Part shown: positions 31,247-42,692 of the stretch, in pieces | Layout of the letters: each line of letters begins with the position of its first letter | How positions within the stretch are numbered: the first letter of the stretch is position 1 | Assembly: GCA_001598975.1 (NCBI GenBank) | Contig: BBXU01000164.1 | Span: forward strand, 30,417 to 94,416 | DNA: 64,000 bases | DNA from: Parachlorella kessleri | Lineage: Eukaryota; Chlorophyta; Trebouxiophyceae; Chlorellales; Chlorellaceae | Direction of reading: 5' to 3' | The notes under the pieces: generated by a model | What the model saw: only the letters and a program-made list of their open reading frames with translations | What the model was told of the DNA's origin: nothing | Database searches by the model: none | Position numbers and translations under genes: made by a program

Positions 31247-32463
31247 ACGCAGGCAGCTCTGGGTCTGTCTTTTCTATATATATGTATGGACAAGCAGGAT
31301 GGCGTGCCGCCTGGCTGATTCTTGGACGGGGCTTGTTCGCAGTGCAAAGTGGCCCCTTGTGTACTTTGAAGAGATGAAGGGCGCTGTATCTTACTTCTAG
31401 TATGCCTCCTCCAGTTTTCATGAAGCTATGTCTCTCGTTCTATTTCTGGTGTTCACTATCTACAGTAGGCATGAACTTCGAAGCCTGCTTTGACCTTGTG
31501 CAAAGTATGATAACATTCTCCATATGGCTTCCCGGCAGGATGTACCAGCAGAGTTGTCTGCCTTCCCGGGAGCATGTTGTTGGTACATATATACTTTCCA
31601 AACTACATGAACGTGCTGATGAGAGAACTGTTGTGAGCTGTCAATGTATCCGGTGCATGTGACTGTGTTGTACCTGTAGCTGCCTTTGTACTCTTGACTG
31701 TTAGGATTGTCTAGTTCTCGGGAATGTTGATTATTGTTTACCTGGTCGATTGATCCATATGTTTTACGTTATAACTCGTGGATTATAACGCGTGGATGTG
31801 AGCGAGAGAGCATTTTGTGATTGCTATTACTCTACTACTATGTAAAAAAGCGTACAGGCAGCAACTCCACTGCATACTGCATGAGGCAGGCGTACATGAT
31901 ATTTGAACCAAGGCTTACACAGACAGCATGGCATAATGTACTCAGCAGATATGAACCAACTGATTGAGTGCAACGGGGCCGCCAGAGACTGTGCCCCCGC
32001 CAGGCCTTTGGCCATTGCCTATAATAAACCTACTAGACTAGAAGTGACCCTGAGCTTATGATGTGTATTACTTCATTTCTGACCTGGGGCACTACAGGCG
32101 GCACTGAACAAGGATCCCACATGCACCACAACCAGTCTGCGAAACGTTCCATGGGTTTCTACCACCGATACAAAATTGCATGCAAGGCTGCAAAACTCCC
32201 ACATGTGGCTGTGCTTTGCAAGTCCTGCCACGCTGGGCAGGAGAAAACAATGCTTCTTGAGAATGTACATGGCAAAGTCGGCTGATGGAAAGTTCGCAAA
32301 TGAAATCGTGTTACCCCATTTTTCCCTCGGAAGCTGAAACAAGTGCATGGAATAGTCTACAAAGGCGGCATGCAAAAGCAGTAACAGTCACCTGAAAGAT
32401 TTCATATCACTCAACCATGTCCACTGGTCAGACCTCAGCATCACACCTCATCATCGAACAGAC
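31247..32463. other. Convergent gap between the ABCG and coiled-coil genes
   Basis: I see no supported exon in these 1.2 kb. The part after the ABCG stop is AT-richer and has a TGTAA at 31841. A minus-strand open frame of 100 codons near 32073-32375 resembles no family I know and probably lies in the 3' UTR of the coiled-coil gene. Confidence 0.55.
31841..31845 (+). terminator. Candidate poly(A) signal TGTAA of the ABCG gene
   Basis: TGTAAAAAAG lies 595 bases after the ABCG stop and is the first TGTAA I noticed there. The assignment is positional only. Confidence 0.3.
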
Positions 32464-35400
32464 TTAGTCCTTGGAGCGCCACGTGATCAAGGCACTGTTG
32501 GCTATGCTGCTTGGTAGGCGTGGCGTGTAAGGACTGGCGGCTGCTGGTGCTGCAGCAAGCAAGGGAAGTACACCAGACAATGCTTGGCAGGCTTTCATAA
32601 TTGAAGCCTACAGGAGCGACTCCTATGCCCATCACTAGTAGCATGTCTGCCATGCCAAACGCAAACAGCACACAGTTTGCAATACAGTTTCACTGGAAAC
32701 AGCAGACTGCAGACTTGTGCCAGCAGCAGCATTGACCAGAATGCCAACATGGGTTATGCTAACGACGTCAGACTCACCGCCCTTTGCCGCCGCACGTCCA
32801 AAAGCTAGCTCTTGCAGCAGCGCGGCCTTCTCGCCAGCCAACTTCTCTGCAGCAGCTTCGGCAGCCTTGGCTGCTGCCTTGGCAGCTGCCAACTCCTGCG
32901 GGGAGCATGTAGCGCTTGGGGTAAGGGCCGTCTTTGAGAAGCCTTTAGGGCCTTCAATTGATATTACACTCCCGACTCATGGCAGCTCTAGACGGAGAAG
33001 GTGGCTAACCAGCAGTCGCCATGCTAGACCTACGCATGCTTGCCCACACACAGTCGCTGCGCATAGCCACTGCCCGCCTGCAACCACTCGATGCTATGTC
33101 TGCTTGAAACCCACGAGCCCTTCCAGCTACTCCCAGGGGACCTCTGCATTTTTACCCTCCATCCGCTCACAGTTCTTCCCTCTCTACTTGTGACGACACT
33201 ATCCCATAATGGTGACCTTGCTCTACCAAGGCATCATACGGGTGATATCACCCCTCCAACAGACCTGCAGTAGCCCTCGCATGCGCCGCCCCACCCCCAC
33301 GTCTGCCGCCTCGGCCTTCCCCAGCACTGCCTCCAGGTGGCCCTCCAGCTCCGCCAAGCGCTCCTCCGCCTCAGCAGCCCTCCTAGCAGCATAGTCCAGC
33401 TCGGCTTGGAGGCTGCCGGCACGCTGCTCTGAGGCTTTAGCGCGGGCTGCAGTCACTTCGGCATGGAACTTGGCTGCCTCCAGCTGGCTCTGAAGGGTGT
33501 CCAGGTCGTCAAGGAGCGCCATCACTTCGTGAGCGGGGACAAAGTCCTCGGCTGGGGGACCCTGCGTGCACTGTGCATTGATGGTGAGGTAGCACAGGCA
33601 CAAGATGCCATGGAAGAGACATTATATCTTATATTATTTTATTGACAATTTATTACTGTCCATGGTGCTATTGTCATTGCGTGCACCCAAGCAAACCAAA
33701 TCCCAGCCCATGTACCTTGAGTGCAGCTTGCTGCCTGTCCTGCCCTGGAGCTGCCTGGCCCCTAAAGCTACCAGGCGCAGCGGCACCATGCTTCCCCTTC
33801 TCCTCTGCTCCCTCTGTGAGGTGGGCTGCCATCGCCTCAGCTCCCTTTCCGGAGGAGCGGGTCGCCCTGTGCACATCCACAACCTCCCGCTCAGCTTGCC
33901 TGCTGGGACACAGCACGGCTGCTAGGCTTGCTTTTGCGGATTGAAGAATCGTGTGCTGGGGGACTTCGGCCCAAAAAACTGCAGCGAAGCTTGTTACTGT
34001 GGCGCGCCCACTGGGAGGGTGCAGAAGAAAGTGCCACAACAGCACCAGTGCTGCAGGACACCTCACGGCCTGCTGCCTGGATGGGATGCAAGCACAAGCA
34101 CTCTCCTGACCAGCGCCCAACAAGATCTTCCGCGTGCAAGCCTCCAAATTCCAACTCTGGGATTGAGCTGGTGACTGACACTCTATTGCACTCACTCCTG
34201 GAGGCCCTTGTTCTGGAGGTCGGTGCCCTGTACTATCTCCCGCGTTGCCTCCAGCTCTCCCCTCACTGCCTGGCTATCAGCCTGGGCGTCCTTGACTTGA
34301 GCGCAGAGCGCTGCAACAGTTGCTCGCTGTCCCTGCAGGGAGGCGGGTCCGGCAGCTGGAGCAGCTCCCCAATGAGCACGGTATGGTCAGCAAACAGGGC
34401 CACACACCTGGCAACAGCACCCTGTGGATCGTTCTGTTCTCAACTTCATGGGCCCTGAATCTGCTGATGCTGTACGTTGAGGCCCTCCCCATCGCAGACC
34501 TTCATGCACTCTCCATCCGTTATACCTGCGGGCCATTCCTTGTACTTGCAGGGTTGGAACATGCGATGCCGACCCCGCTGTGCTCACCTCGCGTTCCCCA
34601 TTGACCCAAGCCAGCTCCTCCTGAAGCTTCTCCACCACGCCCACTGCCGCCTCCTGCGCCTCCAGGGCTGCCTGCACGCACGGCTGGCTGGAGCCGGGTC
34701 TCAATGTCGCCACCTCACAGCCACCGCCACCGCGTGCTTGGGTGGCAAAGGGCCAACAGAGTGCGGGTTGTGCGTCACACACCTTGAACACAAAGGGAAC
34801 AGGCACTTGCACACAGGCATGCAAGCATCCACCCCAGGGTCACATGCCAGCCAGTAGCAGCATACCTGTGCCAACTCAGTGGCCTCCTCCGCTTCCTGCC
34901 TCCACCGCAGCAGTGCGGCATCCTTGTCAGCTACCGCCTCTGCCAGACGCTCCACTTCCCCAGCCAAAGCCTGCCCAGGGGCCATGACAATATTTTAGTC
35001 GTCTGTGTTGATTCCCTCGGCCGCAACCCCAGGGTGCAAGGGTTCGCTTGCTGCAGGGTCCATCGTAGCAGCTACCACTGCTGTTGGTCACCAGCACCCA
35101 CAGGGACCCAGAGACCCACAGGGAATGCAATGCCAGCACCCAACTCAAGTGCACAGCGCCTTGATCACACCGCAGTGTATGGTTTAAAGCAGCAGTGGGT
35201 TACTGGCAAGTGGCACTCAGTAGGGGCACCTGGGAGTCGGTGTTGGCCTGCGTCAGATGCGCAGCCTTCAGCGCATCAGCCTGGTGCATCAACTCGATTT
35301 CCGCCATTGCATTGGCAAGCTGGGCCTGCAGTGGTCAACGCCGAAGCTACGCTTGCAGAAGGTGGCATTTCACCTTGGTGGCACAAAGTGCCTCGAGATG

Positions 35401-38400
35401 GGGGCAGCCACCAGCCGAGGCAGCACAGTAAGGGTCATGCACCGCCTCGCGTGCTTCAGTGCCGCAGCCAGCGGCGCAGGTACTTGAAAGGGCAGGTTTG
35501 CAGGGATCAGCTGAACCAAGCAGTAAGAGCTACCCTCCCCCTTCCCCCCATAACGCTTGAAGGACGCTCGCTATACACACAACTATGCGAGGCAATGCCA
35601 TGCATGCATGGTGATACCTGTGCGACCCAAGCCTCAGCCAGCCAGCCAGCCGCTGTCACCCCACCTTCACAGCTGCCAGCTCATCCCTGGCCAGCGTAAA
35701 CTGCAGGGCAATCCGCTCCTCCTGCTGCTGGGCACGCTGCAGCTGCATGGACAGCGCTTGGAGGTCTCCCTCTGTACGCTCATACTCCCCGCGCAGCACG
35801 CCCAGCGCGCCTTCTAACTGCTGGGACTGGGCTCTCTCCTCCTGCGCAGCCCAGGAAGTGGGCACCAAATAGTAGGGCAATCGGCGTTTTGCAGGCCACC
35901 TTCATCGCGTAAAGCAGCTCCCTGTCCGGGGTGCGCTCTAACAAGCAGAGCAGAGAAGCTGCATGCAGCATCTGGCAAGAGATGATGGATACTCATGGAT
36001 GGGGAAGGCATGCTGTTGTTGCCTGACCCACTGTGTGACGGGTTATCGGTCACCAGCCAGGGGCTGAGACCCCACCACATCACCCCTCTCCCCTCCTCCC
36101 CCCCGTGCGCACCTCTAGCCGTGCGCGCAGCTCTTGTGCAAGGGCGGTAGCCTGCCTGCTGACTTCCTGCGCTGCAACCTTCCACTGAACCAGCTGTGCC
36201 TCTGCCAAGTTTGCCCTCCTGGCCGCCTCCTCTGCCCTGCTCCGCTCCACGCGCAGGCCTGCCTGCTTTTCTCCCGCCAGCGCCTCGGCTGAGCATGCTC
36301 TGGCTGTCGCCTCCTCCAGCTGGCCTTGTGCCACTGCAGCCTGGTCTGCCGACGCAGCCGCCTGCTGCTGACACTCTCGCAGCCGCCGGGCCAGCTGCAG
36401 AGCACGCTTTTCTGCCTCGTCAGCAAGCTGCGCACGCTGTGCCAACTGCCCCTCAAGGTGCCTCTCCCGGTGCATGGAGGACTCGGCAGTAGCGGCTTGC
36501 TCGCTGAGGGCTCGCTCCAGTGCTAACAGCGCGGCTGCCTGCTGTGCAAGCTGCTCCTGCGCTGCGCGCTGTGCCTGCTCTGCTGCATGCTGACCTCGCA
36601 TGGCCCTTGCCAGGGCATCTTTGGTATCATTGCCTGTATCACGGTGAACAGTGAAGCCGCCGCTACAAAGCCAGCTTGCCACGTACGACACAATTGAGGA
36701 AGAGTCTCTGTGCAGCTGCTGTCAAAAGCATCAGGTAACTTGTCATGGAGCTCCAGCTATCTCATAGCTCGCTCATGGCCCATGGCAGTCCACTCACATT
36801 CGTCCCTGGCTCGCTGTACATCCCCCTCTAGGTGCTGCAGCCTTGAGAGCGCCTTAGCCAGGGCTTCTTTCTGTTGGACCTCTTTCTGCACACGCAGCAC
36901 AGAAGGAGGTGCTTACCAGTGGTGCCTGAGGTAACTCCCATCGCATAATCACTGACCAGCAGAGGTGGCAAAGCAGCCAATTTTGAGTCAGGCAGGGTGT
37001 GGCATTATTGTGAGCGATAGGACAGAGGGGCCCCAATGTCGAACTCCTCACTTAAACACCCAACAACAAGCATCGCAAGGCTCCCTCTATTGCACGCACT
37101 CCACTCTGCGCGTCCCTTCCCACTGTTCGCGCCAACCGCCTCGGCGACCTGCACGTGCCTGCCCTCACCTGGGACAGAAGTGCTGATAGTGATGTGGAGG
37201 CCAGCGCCTGGTCAGTGAGTCCTGTGCCCAGCACAGCCGCCTGCTGCTTGGCCGCCGCCTCATGCTCTACCACCCTGCCAGCCGCAGCCTCCGCCCGCAG
37301 TCGGTGCAGGCTCAGCTGCGCCTGCAGCTTGTGCGCCCTGTTGCGGTGCAGCGCTGCATCCCTGCCGCCCCTGTCTGCTGCCGTCAGGTTCGCCTCAATC
37401 TCCACCCTCATGCTGTGCATGGCCTCCTGCAAGGCATCTGCCTCCCTCCTCGCTGCCTCCAGCTCTGCTTCTACTCGCAGGCAGCCCTCCGCTGCCGCTT
37501 CGCTCATGCGGTAGGCTGCCTCCCCCCTTGAGCTCGCCAGCTGGCGAGCCAGAGTGTCAGCCTGCTGCTGCAGCTGCGTGGCTCGAGCCATGGCTTCCTG
37601 CTGAGCCTGCTCTGCGGCCTCCCGACCCTGTATGCGAGTTAGGAGGAAGGCCTTGCTACCCATCATGACGCTTCCCTCGACAACGTAGGCACTGGCACTC
37701 ACGCTGAGGATGAAGTGCACATGGCAATCACAGTGCTGGTGGTGGCTGCATTTGCCTTGTAGAGGTGCTCATATTATTCAAATCCACGCTGTGTACTCGT
37801 GACATGCTGACTGCCAACTAGTCACACCCTGTCATTACAGAGCATGCTGCACCTGCTGTGCCTGCTGTAGCTGGCGCTCCAGGGCGTTGGCTTGACTTGA
37901 CGTGGCCTCTACCTCCGCTTGCAGTCTCGCTACTGTTACCTCCAAGTCCTTAACCTGCAGATAGTGCGGACTTTGCTTGCAGCAGCGCCAGCAATATGCC
38001 AGCAAACACACCACACCACAATTCATTCCACCAGGCGACCCAGCGTGCTACTTGCTGGTGAGGTTACAAAGTAGGATCCCGACCTCAGGCTTTCCACTCA
38101 AGTCATTACTACCTGATATCCGTATCGAGCAACACACACAGACAGCAGAAACAACAAGAGAGGTATGCTTACCAGCTGCTCGTCCACCACATGCTCTATG
38201 CTTTGCTCCGCCTGGGCCAGAGCTTCCTCCAGCTCAGCATAGCGTGCCACGCTGACCTGCATTGCACGCACGGAAGCTTGGCTAGATACCCATCAACAAC
38301 TAGATTCATTACAGAAGTCGAACTGAATATACACAACCAGCACTCCTCGGAACCCGCTTAAAGTTAACTGTTTTGTCAACCGCTCGCCAGCTGCACGTGC

Positions 38401-39730
38401 AAGTGCTCGTTCTGTCAGCAGCCATGCTTGGGCCCTTAGAGAATGGTAACTGTCGTACCTGCAGCTCTTCCGTCCGCTCTGCCTCCAGCCGTAGAAGCAA
38501 GTCCCTTGCAGCTGCCAGGGAGGCAGTCCTGCAGAAGCATAGGTAAGGGCCAGCATGCGCCAGTCAACAGCATAATACAAGCTGCAACGTTTTCTTTCGG
38601 GGGAACCTGTCACACGCCGACCTCTTAAGAAGACGCCAGCCAAGCGCAGATTATGCCTAATGAACACCTCAACTTGCCAGCCCCCCTCGTTGCCAAGTGC
38701 ACAGCACAAAATTTGAGCTAGGGTGGCCGGCTCTAGCTTCGCGGCGGCGGCATGGGTCTGTACCAACGGCCCTTGCCGTGGTATCAACAGCAGTTTAACC
38801 TCAAGCTTGGAAGGATGGCTGCAACGCTGCTGCACAGCCTTTGTGGCCTGGCTTGCCAGCTCCAAAGCAGGGCTGCAGGACAGTTCCACCAGGGTGCCAG
38901 CTGCAGAGCATGGTCAGCAGCGCACCTGGCAGCCAGCTCGTTCCGCAACACCGCCGCTGCCGCCGCCTCCAGTCTGAGCGCCTCCGCTTCCCTCCTTGCA
39001 GCATCCAGCTCGGCTTGCAGGTTATTTAGCAGCTGGTGCTCGGCACGCAGGCCGCCTTGAGAAACCTGTGGCAATACGTGCTGAGCCCAGTAGGTTACTC
39101 GTGTGCTGGGGGTTGTGGATAGATTGCGACCAAGAATTGTATGACCCCCATGGGCTGCGCTTGGCTTGGGGTGGTCATGCCCCTGCTATGAGTTGTACGG
39201 TAAAGGATAGGCAAGCCCAGGCAGCTGCGGTCACTGCATGCTCGCAAAATGGTTCTCAGATACCAAGTACGGATGCAGTGTAGTTGGTGACCCTAACCAA
39301 CAAATCTCCCACATCATGTCACGTCCACACTTGCCTCTGCGAGAAGTCCAGTTCCTTGCGTTTCTGAGTGACTTAGAAAGTGCCCAGTACCTTGAACTGC
39401 CCCTGCAAGAAAGACAGCCACAATGGAACGGGCAACATCACACTGGGTGCTTCCCCTAAGTCCGCTGTCGCCCACACTCAATCAACGCAAGACCAAGAAG
39501 CATGGGGTCAACAAGCTAGCAAGCTAGGGTTTTGTTCGTCACCCTCATATAATGTCTTGTAACAGTACAACTTTAAAGTCAGCCTCTACCTGCCAGAACC
39601 ACAACATCAGGCTGTCCTTGTAGGGCGGTTTGCTCGGGCCCCAAGCTACCAACACTTGCTCCGGCTGCCTTCCAGAAGCGCCGCCTTGGTTTTGAAAGCT
39701 GCCTCCTGGGCCGGTGGCTTTGGCCAGCAT
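32464..39730 (-). CDS. Large coiled-coil protein of unknown function
   Basis: I do not recognise a specific family. Exons in transcript order: 39590-39730, 38926-39065, 38459-38528, 38173-38256, 37853-37954, 37169-37627, 36798-36885, 36113-36633, 35900-35935, 35665-35841, 35230-35325, 34866-34970, 34588-34671, 34196-34332, 33716-33899, 33265-33561, 32778-32895 and 32464-32549. Every junction is in phase and the total is 974 residues. Apart from about 47 N-terminal residues (start MLAKATGPGG) and a short C-terminal tail, the protein is Ala/Glu/Gln/Arg-rich with Leu at heptad spacing, for example LAGEVERLAEAVADKDAALL and ARRAAEAEERLAELEGHLEA. This indicates a long rod, as in centrosomal, basal-body or cytoskeletal proteins. 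One 36-base exon (35900-35935) uses an unusual acceptor and is uncertain. Extra exons, especially between the first two, may be missing. Confidence 0.74.
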
Positions 39731-40487
39731 GCAGGTGCGTTGGCTTACTCCTTGCAGTGGTATCACTGTGGGCGGCGTGGGGCACGATGGCCATGGTGTG
39801 CTTCGTTCGTCCAGCTGGTAGGCCGGTGCTGTCAGAGCTGAGCAGAGCTCCCCAGAGAGTTCTCGAGTCCTCCTAAACTCGGACGCTGCCTTAGTTGAAG
39901 CAGCTGGGGACAGGCTGGCCTTGCTTCCCTAACTGCCCGAGCAGTTGCAGCTTCCTATCGCACTTGAAGGGGTGCCTTGGCCGTGCCAGCGTCGAATATG
40001 TGCCAACCAATAGGCATTTGTGTAAAAGTGTGGGTGTGGAAGCTAACGTAGCCTGATCACTGCCAGGAAGAACAACAACCCCTCCTGCTAGCTAGGCAGT
40101 TAGTGCTTAATTCTAGGGTGTTAGGGACAATCAGACAGTTCAAGACTAGCAGGTACTGCTCCAATGCTGGTTGCTGGTTGAATGATCCCTACTATCCACC
40201 GTGGCAGTAAGTAGTAAAGATGAGTCACTTCAAGACCCAGTGAGCCGCATGCAGCACACTTTCTTGCACTTCCTAAATGCTAAAATTCTTTCAGACTGCC
40301 GTGAGACTCCGCCACACTGGCGCCGCCATCCCTGAGCGCGACTTGCCTCGAGCTGCCGATGGTGCGGCCGTCCAACATGTTTGTAGCAGTCTGCCCACCT
40401 TCCATGTCCCTGGTAACCTCAAGGTTGCAACACCTATCGCAACCACGCTCGCTTCCCGTTTCTTTTGTTACAAGCTGTTGCACGGCA
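39731..40487. other. Divergent gap between the coiled-coil and BTB genes
   Basis: These 757 bases separate two start codons that face away from each other. No exon could be supported. It is expected to hold both promoters; no specific motif can be assigned. Confidence 0.5.
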
Positions 40488-42064
40488 ATGGCGGCGCAAC
40501 ACCCACCAGGGTTCTTTGACTCCAGCAACCCAGCAGCGTTCTATATGTTCGATGAAGAGCTTTTGGCGCTCGCAGACAGTTGCTGGGTAGTGGAAGGTGT
40601 TGTATTCCCGGTGCACAGGGCAGTTGTGGCGCTTCGGTCACCCGTCTTCAGAAGCGCCTACTTGTTACCCGCAGAAAGCTCAGCTGGCAGCCAGGTGGGC
40701 GCCAAGGTCGAGTTGGTTAAAGGAGGCTGCGTGCTCCAGAACACACATACTTGTGACAATATGCGAGAGCTTGGCTATGCAATGGCTGCAGGATGGCGAG
40801 GAAGGCAGCGCCATATCTTCAGCCCTCTTTGCTGGGTATACCTCAAAGCAGGTGGCGCTGCTGCTGCAATACATATACCACCCTCAGGATACAACAGCTA
40901 CGAACTTGGGCGAATGTGCACCTGCTGACCTGCCAGCACTGGCTCACTTGGCTCACCGTTTTGATGTCGCCTTCCTGCTGGCCAAAGTGGAGAACCATCT
41001 TGCGCATACCCACGACAAAACCTTGCAGCAGGTGAGGTGGAGGCTCTCAAGGTCGTTCCTGCAACTGCTACAAGTGTTGGAGCAGCTAGCCAGCACTCCC
41101 CCCAGCCCGCAGGACAAAAGGTGACATGCTGACCCCCACGCGGAAGTGCGTGCAGGTTGCAAGCAACATCTGCTTGGCCATAAACCTTCACCTACCTAGT
41201 CTCCTCAGCCACAGCATCAAGGCAGCTGCGCAGCTTCTGCTTCTTCCTTGCTGGAAAGATGGAGTCCGCCAGCCAAGTGAGACAGGCTTTTTCAGAGTTT
41301 GGCAGCTGCTTGCCCTGTGCGCCCAGGGCTCAGGGGCACAATACAACAACGGCGAAAGCGCCCAGCGGTTGGGCGGCTTGTGTGCAGCATTTCATCAGCT
41401 GTCGGACGCGGAGAGGAGCATAGCAGCAGCGCTGCTGCCACCTGCAGATGAGATTCTCAAATGGTGTGGGGGTCCCCAGGGGTTACAAGATGCAGATGTG
41501 GCGTGGCTGTTGTGGAGGAGTCTTCATGACCTGACAGGCAGCTTGCCCCACGGACAGCAGACTGCAGCCCTGTCGTACGTTGTTCAAGCTCCTTGGGTGC
41601 GCCTTCACGGCAGCCAATACCAGGAGCATGTCTGGGATGTCTGCCTGGGCAGCCAAGCTGACGCCTGCCGGCTGGTGTCCCCACCGTTCAAGGCAGGCAG
41701 CTATGACTGGCAACTCGTGCTGGACTCCAGCCCTGGTGCAAGGCATGCCCATGTAGCTGTCCAAGTGTGCGGCAGTCAAGGACTGCCAGCGCAGGAGAAG
41801 GTGCTGGCAGCCAGCAGGGTAACAGTAGTGAATGCAAGGAACTTTGAAAGCTCCCTGTTCTTCCCAGTGGACCTGCGTGAGTTCTCACAGTGTGGGCAGC
41901 TACAGCCCTGCCTTGGTGGCACCGCTGGTGGCCTCGCAGCTTATGGGGGGCGGGTGGTCAGCTTCCTACACCGGCATGTCTGGGATCCTAACCGTGGGTT
42001 CTTGTCAGAAGGGTCCTTGAAGGTCAAGGTTGAGCTGCTATGTTGTTGCGGGACATTCTTTTAG
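40488..42064 (+). CDS. BTB/POZ-domain protein with a MATH-like C-terminal region
   Basis: BTB-MATH proteins usually act as substrate adaptors of CUL3 ubiquitin ligases. Three exons, 40488-40715, 40792-41031 and 41156-42064, give 458 residues. The N-terminal BTB fold is seen in ADSCWVVEGVVFPVHRAVVALRS-type sequence (residues 30-50), the spacing to SALFAGYTSKQVALLLQYIY, and the closing LAHRFDVAF-LLAKVENHL helices. The C-terminal half contains SPPFKAGSYDWQLVLDSS, HVAVQVCGSQ and, at the end, HVWDPNRGFLSEGSLKVKVE, which follow the strand order of a MATH domain. The donor of the first intron (TTG|GTTAAAG) is weak, but it is the one that joins the BTB halves in phase. The plant order is normally MATH then BTB; here it is reversed. 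The MATH assignment is less sure than the BTB one. Confidence 0.8.
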
Positions 42065-42692
42065 TGTGCTTTGGAAGCTTCCTAATAGGTGTTGTTGTAG
42101 TGGACTTGCATGGAGCTGTCGAGCCTTCTGACCTGACCTGTGGTTGCCTCAGGGGTGTGGCTGCACTGTTTCAATTACACACTTTGAATCTGTGGCAAGC
42201 TGGAGACCTACTGACCCACAACGACTGGCCTTTGAGACAAACTGCCCAGGCTTAAGCTAAGCTTTGCACTTGAAGTTGAGAGCTTCTCTTTGAAAGTTTG
42301 GGCTGCCAGGTGAACCGGTGACCAGAAGCACAAATTGAAAAGACTGACCAATGGCCAGCCACCTAACTAATTAGGCTGGTTATGACCAGCCGACGCCATG
42401 CAGTACCTTGCGGCGGGAAGCGTGAGGCATCTAGTGAAGTTGTTCGAGCATCCCCAACACAAGTCGACGCTCGAGGTTCGCCGGAGAGGCAGGTAGACAA
42501 ACGGCAGCAAGTCGACGCTTGGTCTGGGAATTCCAGCAATCCTCGCATTGTCAGCATTTGCAGGAAGATACAGTCTACCACCCTGTTTGCTGGCGCAGAG
42601 GCCTGTGCGGGCAATGGCAAGACTGCGGCATAAGCGCAAATTGCGCACCGCCGACGCATTTGCGCTTGTTGCGACCACCGAAGCCTTGCAAT
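42065..42692. other. Gap between the BTB gene and the sulfate-transporter-like gene
   Basis: These 628 bases lie between two genes on the same strand and must hold the 3' end of one and the promoter of the next. AAGTCGACGCT occurs twice (about 42461 and 42509). No TGTAA was found here and no exon is supported. Confidence 0.5.
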
